Source: Lachnospiraceae bacterium (GTDB lineage: Bacteria; Bacillota; Clostridia; Lachnospirales; Lachnospiraceae). Taken from it: DNA of 64,000 nt. The position numbers were made by a program, and so were the translations under genes. The DNA lies in the NCBI GenBank assembly GCA_017623675.1, contig JAGAOO010000042.1:1-64000 (forward strand), read 5' to 3'. Position 1 is the first letter of the stretch; each line of letters begins with the position of its first letter. This document shows, one piece after another, positions 1 to 8,470 of this stretch. Below the pieces are notes generated by a model. It saw nothing but the letters and a program-made list of their open reading frames with translations, had not been told where the DNA came from and searched no databases.

Positions 1-322
1 AATTTGTTATAAGTTGTTACTTGATTTTCTTTCCCTTGTTTTTTCCCTTATCAGAGGTCATAACCAAGGGTAAAACGATATAACACGATACAAAATGTGA
101 CGGAGAGGACACCCATGAAAACTTTAGTATTTTCAAGGGTTAACGCGATTTTTATAACAAGATATAACAGTTATTAAATCCCTAAAAATACCTCAAGTGA
201 GAATTCAAAATTTCTCGTGTATTTCTCCGACTTTCCAGTATTTACAGGCATCCCTGTACACTGTCATCCATGTATTCTTCTCTTTTCCCTTATTTTTTTG
301 TGAGGGAGTTATAGGGGAAATG
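1..322. other. Left-edge region without a supported gene
   Basis: No convincing protein gene is seen. The stretch repeats short TATAACA-like words on both strands (for example near 5, 78, 158 and 163). A 20-codon frame starts at ATG 115 after a GGAGAGGACACCC-type ribosome binding site, but nothing about the peptide is recognisable. The plus-strand frame at 197-379 overlaps the toxN remnant and has no ribosome binding site, so it is not annotated. Confidence 0.4.
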
Positions 323-618
323 CTATTTTCTCTTTTCGGCAAATTTCTTACATTCGGTTTCCATTCTTTTAAAATCTAAGCATTGCTCTCTTGCTGAAAA
401 TTTCTCACCTGATACATACTTTGCATATAAGACATTGGCTGTATTTGTCAAATCTCTGGCATGCTCATTGCACCATTCCAAATAACAAGCACTCCAAGAA
501 AAGGACGCTCGTCCTTACCAATCTGGGGAGGTACCGATAAAACTCTATCATCTATATTATGTAAATTTCTGATGTATTTCATATCAATACGATATACTTC
601 TAATGGTACTTGAATCAT
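323..618 (-). pseudogene. toxN/abiQ-family type III toxin, internally deleted and frameshifted
   Basis: The intact family member is an endoribonuclease toxin of about 170 residues, inhibited by a repetitive RNA antitoxin. Here the ATG at 618, with GAGGAG just upstream, opens a 56-codon frame (stop at 448-450). Its N-terminus (YRIDMKYIRNLHNIDD, then ERPFLGVLV) looks like the start of a ToxN/AbiQ protein. A second frame, from about 480 to the TAG at 323-325, encodes a plausible C-terminus (LYAKYVSGEKF, then QCLDFKRMETECKKF). The two halves are in different frames, and roughly 80 central residues are missing, so the toxin should be dead. Family assignment is from memory of the family's look, without a search. 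An upstream hairpin and promoter match the usual antitoxin-RNA, terminator, toxin order. Confidence 0.6.
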
Positions 619-640
619 CCATTTCTCCTCTAAAATATTT

Positions 641-666
641 CAAGGACTATGTTTCCATAGTCCTTG
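641..666 (-). terminator. Perfect 11-bp hairpin between putative toxI RNA and toxN remnant
   Basis: CAAGGACTATG (641-651) and CATAGTCCTTG (656-666) form a perfect 11-bp stem with a 4-nt loop. On the minus strand a short AAATATTTTA follows, so the U-tract is weak. Type III toxin-antitoxin loci carry a leaky terminator at exactly this place, between the antitoxin RNA and the toxin gene. Confidence 0.55.
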
Positions 667-732
667 AATGTAGTGTCACCATAGCGACCCTAACGCTTTT
701 TGAACGTCCACTTGTCGGCAGGACTTTCCTTT
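667..732 (-). ncRNA. Possible toxI-type antitoxin RNA (one unit)
   Basis: The stretch lies between a strong promoter (739-766) and the hairpin at 641-666, so a transcript of about 65-90 nt is expected even though the toxin gene is broken. It contains short complementary words (GTCC and GGAC near 705-722). No clear tandem repeat is visible. Known ToxI RNAs usually have two or more repeats, so this is either a single unit or a decayed one. The assignment rests on position only. Confidence 0.3.
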
Positions 733-738
733 AATATT

Positions 739-766
739 ATTGTACCAAATGCAATTCTTTTGTCAA
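739..766 (-). promoter_or_regulatory. Consensus sigma-A promoter for the type III TA remnant
   Basis: On the minus strand, TTGACA (761-766) is separated by 16 nt from TACAAT (739-744). This near-consensus housekeeping promoter points into the putative antitoxin RNA and the toxN remnant. Confidence 0.7.
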
Positions 767-792
767 TGAATTTCTATGATTTCATAATCCTT

Positions 793-1020
793 TTATGTTT
801 GGGCACAAATCCTTTTCAGCCTCGAAGAGCGAAATACACCCTTCGCACAAAACAACGAAAACAGCATTGCCTTATTGTGCATTCCTCTTTCCAACGGTTC
901 TTTCTTTTCGAAACACTTTTTGATATACGCTACGAGCAATTCCTCGCCCAGTGCAATAGCAAACTCTTCATCAAAAATAATAAGCTCTTTTTTCCCTTTA
1001 CTTTCATTCTTCCATTCCAA
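793..1020 (-). CDS. Hypothetical 75-codon ORF, doubtful
   Basis: The frame encodes a charged peptide with a helical middle (about residues 18-45) and a basic C-terminus. No ribosome binding site precedes the ATG, and no family is recognised. It lies between the aldo/keto reductase gene and the TA remnant. It could be a gene fragment or a chance frame. Confidence 0.2.
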   Translation of the reverse strand: MEWKNESKGKKELIIFDEEFAIALGEELLVAYIKKCFEKKEPLERGMHNKAMLFSLFCAKGVFRSSRLKRICAQT

Positions 1021-1058
1021 AAGTTTTTTATATATTCTTCATATCATTGCTTTTCTTG

Positions 1059-2063
1059 TTATTTCTTTTCATCCAGCAAAATCACGCCTTGCTCCGGATT
1101 TTTATCGATTGCTCCAACAATCTTATGGGGAATATATGGTTCTTCCAGATATGCAATATCCTCGACAGTTAATTTCACTGCAAAGGCTCCTGCTGCGTCA
1201 TCTAAATAACTTGTTTTTGTAGCTCCAATAATCGGCGATACAATCCCCTTTCTCCACTGCCATGCAATAGCGATCTGTGACATTTTACAGCTATACTTTT
1301 CGGCAAGCTCGGCTACACGTTTCACTATCTGCATATCCTCCGCTTCTGTCTTATCATATTTTCCCATGGCAACCTTATCCGTGGCTCCACGGAGAGAATC
1401 TGACTTCCACTGCGGTCTTGCCAGATGTCCGGCTGCAAGAGGACTATACGGCATTATCGAAACATTCATTTGCTTACAAATTGGTATCAATTCTCGCTCA
1501 TCCTCTCTATAAAGCAAATTATAATGATTCTCCATTGCCGAAAATGGTGTCCATCCATTTTCTTTTGCAATTACCTGCATATTGTGGAACTGATACCCAT
1601 ACATCGCTGATGCGCCAAGTGCCCGAACCTTTCCTGATTTTACAAGTTCATGCAATGCTTCCATGGTTTCTTCTATCGGCGTATCATAGTCAAATCTATG
1701 GATGATATATAAATCAAGATAATCGGTTCCAAGACGTGACAAAGTTCCGTCTATTTCCCTCATGATTGCCTGTCTTGATAAACGACCTTCATTAAAATAT
1801 ACCTTGGATGCAATCACAACCTGATTCCTTACTATGTTTTTCTTCAGCGCTCTTCCCAAGTATTCCTCACTTGTTCCTGCTGAATATCCATTTGCAGTAT
1901 CAAAAAAGTTATATCCCAAATCAAGTGCATGTTTGATAACCTTCTCGCTCTCCGCTTCATCCAAAGTCCAGTCGTGCATGGTCCCTGCTTTTCCAAAACT
2001 CATACAGCCCACACATAATTTTGACACTTCTATGTCTGTATTCCCAAGTTTACCGTATTCCAT
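1059..2063 (-). CDS. Aldo/keto reductase
   Basis: This 334-residue protein is an NAD(P)H-dependent carbonyl reductase of the aldo/keto reductase superfamily, cytosolic. The catalytic tetrad is visible as Asp55 and Tyr60 (FFDTANGYSAGTSEEYLG), Lys87 (VVIASK) and His122 (LYIIHRFD). Length and the N-terminal KLGNTDIEVSKLCVG strand are typical. AAGGAGAGGG precedes the ATG. It is the last gene of a short same-strand cassette (LysR fragment, flavodoxin, CMD-cupin, reductase) and lies 10 nt after the CMD-cupin gene. This gene set recurs in Clostridia as a small redox or detoxification unit. The substrate cannot be read from sequence. Confidence 0.93.
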   Translation of the reverse strand: MEYGKLGNTDIEVSKLCVGCMSFGKAGTMHDWTLDEAESEKVIKHALDLGYNFFDTANGYSAGTSEEYLGRALKKNIVRNQVVIASKVYFNEGRLSRQAIMREIDGTLSRLGTDYLDLYIIHRFDYDTPIEETMEALHELVKSGKVRALGASAMYGYQFHNMQVIAKENGWTPFSAMENHYNLLYREDERELIPICKQMNVSIMPYSPLAAGHLARPQWKSDSLRGATDKVAMGKYDKTEAEDMQIVKRVAELAEKYSCKMSQIAIAWQWRKGIVSPIIGATKTSYLDDAAGAFAVKLTVEDIAYLEEPYIPHKIVGAIDKNPEQGVILLDEKK

Positions 2064-2073
2064 AGCCCTCTCC

Positions 2074-2841
2074 TTATCTTAACCCGGCGTACTCTTTCTC
2101 TGATACTGCCTCACACCACTCATTGGAACAATCCACTCCCGGCACCTCAATTGCCAAGTGGGAAAACCATTCATCCGGAGCTGCCCCATGCCAATGCTTC
2201 ACTTCAGAAGGGATATTAATACAGTCACCCGGTTTCATTTCTATCGCTTCCTTGCCTTCTTCCTGATAGTAACCCCGCCCGGCTACGCATACTAAGATTT
2301 GTCCGCCACCACTTTTCCCATGATGAATATGCCAGTTATTCCTGCATCCGGGCTCAAATGTCACGTTGAAAATACCAACCTGCTCTGTGGATACCGGTGC
2401 GAGATAGCTTTGTCCTACAAAATATTTTGCAAATGCATCATTTGGCTCTCCAATCGGAAATACCATCGATTTTGCATGTGCTCTCATACCCTCATCTTCA
2501 TATGGCAAATCCCCTTCCTTTGGCTGCCAAACTTCCTTTGCAAGATTAAAAACTGCCCACCCTTTTGGCCAGCCTACATAGAATGCCACATGAGTAATAA
2601 TTGCAGCAATTTCTTTTTGTGTCACACCATGTTCTTTGGCATTTTGTAAATGATATATTAAAGAAGAATCCGTTATCCCGGAAGACATTAATGCCACCAC
2701 AGTTATGATACTTCTGGTCTTAAGATCAATATCCTGATTGTTCCAGTTCTCGCCAAAAAGAACATCATCATTAAAATGTGCAAATTCCGGCGAAAACTCT
2801 TTCAGAGCATTTCTTCCTGCCGTTTGTACAATTTTTTCCAT
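2074..2841 (-). CDS. Carboxymuconolactone decarboxylase-like domain fused to a cupin
   Basis: A 255-residue, two-domain cytosolic protein. Residues of about 10-115 look like the CMD/AhpD fold (DLKTRSIITVVALMSSG, then THVAFYVGWPKGW), without the CxxH redox pair of true AhpD. Residues of about 150-245 form a cupin with metal-ligand histidines (NWHIHHGKSGGGQ, then PSEVKHWHG). The start is set at the ATG at 2841 because AAGGTGGATAAA sits just upstream; a GTG 18 nt further upstream is less likely. The gene lies between the flavodoxin and aldo/keto reductase genes, probably one transcript. The role is probably redox or small-molecule metabolism, substrate unknown. Confidence 0.88.
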   Translation of the reverse strand: MEKIVQTAGRNALKEFSPEFAHFNDDVLFGENWNNQDIDLKTRSIITVVALMSSGITDSSLIYHLQNAKEHGVTQKEIAAIITHVAFYVGWPKGWAVFNLAKEVWQPKEGDLPYEDEGMRAHAKSMVFPIGEPNDAFAKYFVGQSYLAPVSTEQVGIFNVTFEPGCRNNWHIHHGKSGGGQILVCVAGRGYYQEEGKEAIEMKPGDCINIPSEVKHWHGAAPDEWFSHLAIEVPGVDCSNEWCEAVSEKEYAGLR

Positions 2842-2880
2842 TTTATCCACCTTCTTCACTAAACTAATTTAAGTCGTTAC

Positions 2881-3354
2881 TTATGAAATACTTTTTACCC
2901 ACTCTGCAATTTCCTGCTTTGTAGCCTTATTAAATACTTTACCTTCCACTATCTCTGCATTAGGTGCAGAAATCTGCAACTCTCTTACGGTATTTCCAAA
3001 TCCACTTCCTCCGGAAGTTGCAAACAATACAATTTTTTTGCCCGAAAAATTATAGCTTTCCAGAAATGTATTAATGATTGTAGGTGCTACATACCACCAG
3101 ATTGGGAAACCTAAAATAATCTCATCATACCCGTCTATTGGAGCATCTGTATCTGCTATTTCCGGTCTGGATTTTTTATCATTCATCTCCACACTGCTTC
3201 TGGATTTTTTATCCATCCAATTTAAATCTGCCTTTGAATACAGTTGTTTCGGCATGATTTCATACAAATCAGCTTCTGCTGCTGATGCTATCATCTCTGC
3301 AATTTTTCTTGTTGTTCCACTGGCACTAAAGTATGCAACTAATTTTTTTCCCAT
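2881..3354 (-). CDS. Flavodoxin family protein
   Basis: A 157-residue FMN-binding electron carrier. The phosphate-binding loop is FSASGTTRKIAEMIA near residues 9-23, and the flavin-stacking region is GFPIWWYVAPTIINTFLE near residue 90. AAGGAGGATTATCT gives a strong ribosome binding site. It is probably the first gene of the flavodoxin, CMD-cupin, aldo/keto reductase unit and the likely target of the adjacent LysR-type regulator. As it stands, this regulator is truncated. Confidence 0.92.
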   Translation of the reverse strand: MGKKLVAYFSASGTTRKIAEMIASAAEADLYEIMPKQLYSKADLNWMDKKSRSSVEMNDKKSRPEIADTDAPIDGYDEIILGFPIWWYVAPTIINTFLESYNFSGKKIVLFATSGGSGFGNTVRELQISAPNAEIVEGKVFNKATKQEIAEWVKSIS

Positions 3355-3400
3355 AGATAATCCTCCTTATCGGTTGTCAAATATCCATTCATGCAAGCAC

Positions 3401-3450
3401 GATAAATACTTTTCCTGACGACATAACAAAAAATGTGTAAAGTATTTATC
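3401..3450. repeat. 12-bp inverted repeat at the truncated end of the LysR gene
   Basis: GATAAATACTTT (3401-3412) is repeated inverted as AAAGTATTTATC (3439-3450), with a 26-nt spacer. The right arm overlaps the stop codon of the shortened LysR gene. It could be a terminator, an operator in front of the flavodoxin gene, or a scar of the deletion that removed the rest of the regulator. Confidence 0.5.
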
Positions 3451-3865
3451 ACTCATTCATCATTTCATATACGGAATCTGCCGTTGCTGTGTGTAAAGCA
3501 ATCTGCACCATTGGATATTTTTCTTTATATACCTTACATATTTCAGCTAATGTTTCAACAGCCGCAAACTCTCCACAGCCGATTGTGATAGTACCTTCTA
3601 TCAATTCTTCTTTAACCTTAAGCTCATCCAGCATTTTTTCTTCCAGATCAATGATTTCCAATGCTCTTCGTTTTAATAATATTCCAGCCTCCGTAAGTGT
3701 AAGACTGCGACTTCCCCTTACAAAAAGAGGGGTTCCAAGTTCCTCCTCCAAGGCAGCAAGCTGTCTTGAAAGTGTAGGCTGTGTAATATTCAATTGTTCT
3801 GCAGCCTTTGTAAAGTTCTGCTCTTTCGCCACTGTCAAAAAATATCGGAGTATTCTAATATCCAT
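3449..3865 (-). pseudogene. LysR-type transcriptional regulator, C-terminally truncated
   Basis: The 138 residues contain a complete LysR winged helix-turn-helix (residues 1-60: MDIRILRYFLTVAKEQNFT, then NITQPTLSRQLAALE) and the linker helix. They also include the first strands of the effector-binding domain (TITIGCGEFAAVET). Normal length is about 290-300, so more than half of the effector domain is missing. The frame ends cleanly in an inverted repeat. GAGAGGTGTATATAG precedes the ATG, so a short DNA-binding protein may still be made. In related cassettes the full-length regulator controls the adjacent flavodoxin and reductase genes. Confidence 0.8.
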
Positions 3866-3907
3866 CTATATACACCTCTCATAACACAAGAATACTATAA
3901 CCGCAAT

Positions 3908-4369
3908 TCAGTTGTCTGCAAACAAGTTCTTTGATTTTGCTATCATAACCTCAACTACAATTTTTATGATAAACGAGTAAATCAAAGATGAAAATATAAC
4001 TTGTATATAAGGTCCAAGAATGCTTGGAGCTTCAATTTTCGTCAGCATAATAATTGCCGATGCTAACGAAATCACTACTCCAATCGGAATAATTATTTTA
4101 CTTAATAATGCCAATACACTCTGTTTTCCTCTTATACCTGATGCCAACAATATTCCTGCCGACAAAAGAACTATTAAAATAAAGCTAGGTATGTCAATGA
4201 AACTATACAGATATAATTCTAACCCTTTATCCCCATATGAAGTGTTCAAAAAAATGAAAAATATAGATATGACTAAAAGAATTATACCTATGATTCTAGC
4301 TACTTTATTACCTCTTTTACTACTTTCATTTTCTTTCATCAATGTCATAATCGTTTTCTCTGCTTTCAC
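3908..4369 (-). CDS. Membrane protein, MotA/TolQ/ExbB-like
   Basis: A 153-residue protein with four hydrophobic segments (about residues 22-42, 55-77, 85-108 and 118-142). The second segment, FIDIPSFILIVLLS, resembles the MotA N-terminal motif, and the last, LGPYIQVIFSSLIYSFI, resembles the MotA/ExbB C-terminal helix. No MotB, ExbD or flagellar gene is nearby, so a lone channel-like subunit is inferred. The start is a GTG at 4369; an AGGAGG lies 18 nt upstream, which is too far, so the true start is uncertain. Confidence 0.6.
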   Translation of the reverse strand: MKAEKTIMTLMKENESSKRGNKVARIIGIILLVISIFFIFLNTSYGDKGLELYLYSFIDIPSFILIVLLSAGILLASGIRGKQSVLALLSKIIIPIGVVISLASAIIMLTKIEAPSILGPYIQVIFSSLIYSFIIKIVVEVMIAKSKNLFADN

Positions 4370-4434
4370 AGAATAGTCTTCGGAAAACCTCCTTTTATGT
4401 ATTTATGGTACTATAAACCATCAATTTTTTCAAT

Positions 4435-4479
4435 TTAAGGGGGTATTTTTTAAATTCAATTAAAAAAATACCCCCTTAA
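4435..4479. terminator. Bidirectional 17-bp hairpin terminator
   Basis: Arms at 4435-4451 and 4463-4479 pair perfectly over 17 bp: TTAAGGGGGTATTTTTT against its complement. Runs of T and A flank the GC core on both sides, so it can terminate in either direction. It lies upstream of the MotA-like gene and downstream of the UvrA-like gene. Confidence 0.85.
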
Positions 4480-4542
4480 CTCATTATTCAATCTTTTTTT
4501 ATAAAGTACTACTAATATATTAACTCATATTACCCGTTTTTA

Positions 4543-6795
4543 TTACTCTTGCGCTTTTCTCAAATATTCTGCTGTGATGGTATGTGCCTGTTCGACCATT
4601 TCCTCCGGTGTCCCGGTAAAGACAATCTCACCGCCGGCAGTACCGCCATCCGGTCCGACATCAATCAGCCAGTCAGCACGCTTCATCACATCCAGATTAT
4701 GTTCAATTACAATTACAGTATTTCCCCGGTCTACCAAACCATCCAATAGTTCCATTACCGTCCTTACATCAGAGGCATGAAGTCCGGTGGTAGGTTCATC
4801 TAACACATAGATATTCCCCTTGCTGTACAAATCTTTTGCAAGCTTCACGCGCTGACGCTCGCCTCCGGACAGAGTACTAAGCGGCTGACCCAGGGACAGA
4901 TATGGCAGTCCCACCTCCAGCATAGCCCCCAAAGCTTTTTTTAGTTTTCTGTTATCCTTGAAAAACTCGTAGGCCTCCCCGGCAGACATATCAAGAATCT
5001 CCACAATGTTTTTGCCCTTATATTGATAAGACATAGCTTCCTGACTGTACCTTTTCCCTTCGCAGGCTTCACAGACCGTAGTAACCGGATCCATAAATAC
5101 CAGCTCTGTGACAATCTGTCCCCGCCCACTGCAGGCAGGACATGCGCCCTTACTGTTAAAAGAAAACAGCCCGGCATCCACCCCATTTTCTTTTGCTATC
5201 ACTTTTCGTATCTCATCAAAGAAGCCCAAAAATGTAGCCGGCGTAGAACGTCCTGTGGCAGTCACCGGTGACTGATCCACCAAAACCACCCGATCGGCAT
5301 ACTGTTTTGCAAATACATCCCGGATGAGAGAACTTTTTCCGGAACCGGCTACACCGGTAACCACAGTCAGTACATTCAGTGGGATATCTACTGATACATT
5401 TTTTAGATTATGGACACCGGCATTTTGTACCGGAAGGAATTCTTTTGGAACTCGGGGCATGTCCTTCAGCGGTTCGATATGCTTCATGGCATTTCCTGTT
5501 CTGGTTCCCGACATAAGCAGTGCTTCATAGCTTCCCTGAAACAAAATCTGTCCACCATTTTTTCCCGCTAAAGGTCCAACATCAATGATTTCATCAGCAA
5601 TAGAAATCACATCCTTGTCATGTTCCACCACAAGAACAGTATTTCCTCTGTCACGCAGACTCTGCAAAAGTCTTGTCATACGATACACATCTCTGGGATG
5701 CATTCCGGTGCTGGGTTCATCAAAAATATAAGTCATGCCGGTAAGGGCACTGCCCATATAACGTACCAGTTTTAAGCGCTGAGCTTCTCCGCCGGACAAG
5801 GTTGAGGATTCCCGGTCCATGGAAAGATAGGGTAAACCAATATCTATCATACGCTCAAGTGACGCAGTCAGAGTGTCTACAATAGTTTTGGCTCTTGGAT
5901 CGGTGATTGTGCGCAGTACCTTGACCAGCTCGGTAAATTCCATGGCACACATTTCATCAATGCTGTATCCTTCCACCTTACAGGCAAGAGATTTGTCATT
6001 CAGACGCCGTCCGTGGCACAGTGGACAGGTTTTCTCCTCCACCAGATACATCAGCCGTTTCACCGAAGCATCCTTCAAAGTGGAAGTATCCCGATGAATC
6101 AATGTCCTGTGAAGATATTGAGATATGCCCTCCACCTTTTTGCTCAACCGCTTACCATCCGGGGTATCCGCACCGTAGAGCAGATGGTTTCTCTCTTGTT
6201 CCGTAAAATCCTTCCACTTTTTGTCCAGCGGAAACAGCCCGGACTCGGCGTACTGCTTCCAGTACCAGTTGTCCACATGGAATGCCGGAAGGTCTGCCAT
6301 ACCTTCATTCCATGTCTTTTCCGGGGCTATACGACTTTCAATATCCACGGTCATCACCTTACCAATGCCGGAGCATTCGGGACACATACCATTCGGATCG
6401 TTAAAGGAAAAATATGACGCTGTTCCTACATAAGGCTGACCGATACGAGAATATAAAAGTCTCAATGCAGCATACATATCACTGATGGTACCCACAGTAG
6501 AACGAGCGTTGCCTCCCAGACGGGACTGATCCACAATGACCGAAGCGGAAAGATTGTCGATTCTCTCCACCTTTGGCTTTTCATATTTGGGTAATCTTCC
6601 ACGCATAAAAGCAGTATAAGTTTCATTCATCTGCCGCTGACTCTCAGCAGCAATTGTGTCAAATACAATACTGGATTTCCCGGAACCTGATACTCCGGTG
6701 AAAACCACAATTTTCCCTTTGGGTATATCCAGCGATACATTTTTCAGATTGTTCTGTCGTAGACCGCGGATGATAATATGATCTTGAGAAATCAT
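4543..6795 (-). CDS. UvrA-like ABC ATPase (short UvrA paralogue)
   Basis: A 750-residue, twin-ABC DNA-binding ATPase related to excinuclease subunit UvrA. Both nucleotide-binding domains are complete: Walker A GVSGSGKSS near residue 34 and GVAGSGKSS near residue 485, signatures LSGGEAQRLKL and LSGGERQRVKL, and zinc modules CPECSG..., CPLCHG, CPACSG and CEACEG. It is about 190 residues shorter than UvrA, as expected for the class that lacks the insertion regions. Such paralogues are linked to resistance against DNA-intercalating drugs (DrrC type) rather than to UvrABC repair. AAGGAGTTTACT precedes the ATG. The next genes upstream are a MerR regulator and an ABC exporter, which fits a resistance role. 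Confidence 0.93.
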   Translation of the reverse strand: MISQDHIIIRGLRQNNLKNVSLDIPKGKIVVFTGVSGSGKSSIVFDTIAAESQRQMNETYTAFMRGRLPKYEKPKVERIDNLSASVIVDQSRLGGNARSTVGTISDMYAALRLLYSRIGQPYVGTASYFSFNDPNGMCPECSGIGKVMTVDIESRIAPEKTWNEGMADLPAFHVDNWYWKQYAESGLFPLDKKWKDFTEQERNHLLYGADTPDGKRLSKKVEGISQYLHRTLIHRDTSTLKDASVKRLMYLVEEKTCPLCHGRRLNDKSLACKVEGYSIDEMCAMEFTELVKVLRTITDPRAKTIVDTLTASLERMIDIGLPYLSMDRESSTLSGGEAQRLKLVRYMGSALTGMTYIFDEPSTGMHPRDVYRMTRLLQSLRDRGNTVLVVEHDKDVISIADEIIDVGPLAGKNGGQILFQGSYEALLMSGTRTGNAMKHIEPLKDMPRVPKEFLPVQNAGVHNLKNVSVDIPLNVLTVVTGVAGSGKSSLIRDVFAKQYADRVVLVDQSPVTATGRSTPATFLGFFDEIRKVIAKENGVDAGLFSFNSKGACPACSGRGQIVTELVFMDPVTTVCEACEGKRYSQEAMSYQYKGKNIVEILDMSAGEAYEFFKDNRKLKKALGAMLEVGLPYLSLGQPLSTLSGGERQRVKLAKDLYSKGNIYVLDEPTTGLHASDVRTVMELLDGLVDRGNTVIVIEHNLDVMKRADWLIDVGPDGGTAGGEIVFTGTPEEMVEQAHTITAEYLRKAQE

Positions 6796-6860
6796 AGTAA
6801 ACTCCTTCCACCAATTTCACTCATTACGGTAAAATAAACGTGACTGTAACTGCACCCGAA

Positions 6861-7715
6861 TTACTTCACCGGAATCTGAATTTCCGTAAGCCATTCATCT
6901 TCTGTTTCCTTATTCCATACCCCATCTATATAAGACTCTCTGATATTTCCACAAATCTCATATCCGTTTTCTTCAATATATTGAAGCAGCATAGCATAGG
7001 ATTGATGCAGGGTGTTATAAGAACCTTTATGAAAAATACATGCGGCTTTAGGCACTTTGGGAAACACCTTAAATGCTATATCCTCTGAATCCGGTTTCTT
7101 CTCTGTGACTGCCTCACAAATTTCGACCAGTATATCCTCCTCTTTATATCCTGCCTCCAAATAGTGAGTAAAGCAGTATGCCGGCTGAGCACACTGACAG
7201 TTCAGCATCTCCATCTGTGCCCCCATTTGTGGCATCAGTTCGAACAGCGCGTCGTAGGATTTAATTCTCCGTTCCATGGTGCAGACAATTACTTCCGGTA
7301 TTTCTTTGATTAGAACCGGAGCGGACAGATTCATGCTATCCCTTGCAAGATAGCTTTCGACTTGTGAAAGTTTAGTGGTTAAAACTGCAATCTCTTTTAA
7401 AATCTCCTGCTTTTTCTCAAGTAAAAAGGATTTCTCTTCTGCCCCATCCATGATTCTTCGAATATCCTCGATGGAAAATCCCATATTCTTTAAGGCAATA
7501 ATTCTGTGTAACTGTGCCATCTGACCTGCCTCATAATACCGGTAACCGTTCTCCTCATCCACGTATATCGGAACCAGTAATTTCTGCTCATCATAATAGC
7601 GAAGTGTCTTGATGGTTACACGATTCATATTGGCAAACATACCAATCTTATATAGATGCTCTTTTGCTTTTTCCTTAAAACACGGATGTTGCTGATTCAT
7701 TTTCATTTCTATCAT
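6861..7715 (-). CDS. MerR-family regulator with GyrI-like effector domain
   Basis: A 284-residue transcription factor. An N-terminal MerR helix-turn-helix (YKIGMFANMNRVTIKTLRYY) is followed by a coiled coil and a C-terminal GyrI/AraC-effector-like drug-binding domain (ending NKETEDEWLTEIQIPV). The start is placed at the ATG at 7715 because GGAGAG lies 9 nt upstream; the longer frame to 7811 would overlap the permease gene. It follows the ABC permease by 17 nt, so ATPase, permease and regulator form one operon. Drug-sensing control of this exporter, as in BmrR-type regulators, is inferred. Confidence 0.9.
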   Translation of the reverse strand: MIEMKMNQQHPCFKEKAKEHLYKIGMFANMNRVTIKTLRYYDEQKLLVPIYVDEENGYRYYEAGQMAQLHRIIALKNMGFSIEDIRRIMDGAEEKSFLLEKKQEILKEIAVLTTKLSQVESYLARDSMNLSAPVLIKEIPEVIVCTMERRIKSYDALFELMPQMGAQMEMLNCQCAQPAYCFTHYLEAGYKEEDILVEICEAVTEKKPDSEDIAFKVFPKVPKAACIFHKGSYNTLHQSYAMLLQYIEENGYEICGNIRESYIDGVWNKETEDEWLTEIQIPVK

Positions 7716-7732
7716 ATTTGTCTTCTCTCCCA

Positions 7733-8470
7733 CTATTCCCATCGAAATGTTTTCACTGATATTATTATACAAATCAGTGTAATCCCCAAAAGAAGTACAA
7801 TAATTTTCCATACACCTTCTAAATTCATACCCATTGATACCGCTTTCATAAGCTTAATTCCCTGTGTCAGTGGCAACACATTTGCAACCTTCTGTAATCC
7901 ACTTGGGAACAGTTCATAGGGAATGGTTGCGCCGGATAAAAACAACATAGGAAAATACACAAGAGTAGTAACGGCATTTACTGATTTAATTGTTCTGCAT
8001 AAGCTTGCCATCAGTAGTCCGATGCTAAACATAGACACCAGCGTCAACAACCAGGAGCCCATAAATGCCAGAACATTGCCCTGCATTCTGTATCCCAGAA
8101 ATACAACAGAAACAAATGCCATGAATACAGCAGACAAAAGTGCTGTTCCCCCGGCACACAACATGTCACTGCCCAGAATCCACAAGGGACTACATGGTGT
8201 AGCAAAGAAATGCTTCAATATTCTCTTATCGCGATAGTCAGCAATTGTAAGAGGAATGTTCATAAATGCTGATGCACAAATGCCTACCGCTATCAATGCA
8301 GCAAAAGAACTTTCCAAATAAGTAAAGCCCTCTCCGGCCTGTTTCTGTCCTGCAATCATGCTAATTAATATCATAACTCCTACCGGCATTGCCACGCCAA
8401 AAATGAGCATATCACCGGAACGCAGTGCTAATTTCTGTTCAATCATGTATAATCTCAAAAATCGTTTCAT
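7733..8470 (-). CDS. ABC-2 type transporter permease
   Basis: A 245-residue membrane protein with about six transmembrane helices, typical of ABC-2 export permeases (DrrB/NodJ type). The ATG at 8470 overlaps the stop of the ATPase gene as ATGA, and GGAGAGGAGG lies in the end of the ATPase gene, which fixes this start and indicates coupled translation. With the ATPase it should export a hydrophobic compound or lipid; the substrate is unknown. Confidence 0.9.
   Translation of the reverse strand: MKRFLRLYMIEQKLALRSGDMLIFGVAMPVGVMILISMIAGQKQAGEGFTYLESSFAALIAVGICASAFMNIPLTIADYRDKRILKHFFATPCSPLWILGSDMLCAGGTALLSAVFMAFVSVVFLGYRMQGNVLAFMGSWLLTLVSMFSIGLLMASLCRTIKSVNAVTTLVYFPMLFLSGATIPYELFPSGLQKVANVLPLTQGIKLMKAVSMGMNLEGVWKIIVLLLGITLICIIISVKTFRWE

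Noticed and set aside
700..1222. Plus-strand frames of 169 and 115 codons
   Set aside because: They lie opposite the promoter of the TA remnant and the aldo/keto reductase end, lack ribosome binding sites and have low-complexity Phe/Ser-rich composition.
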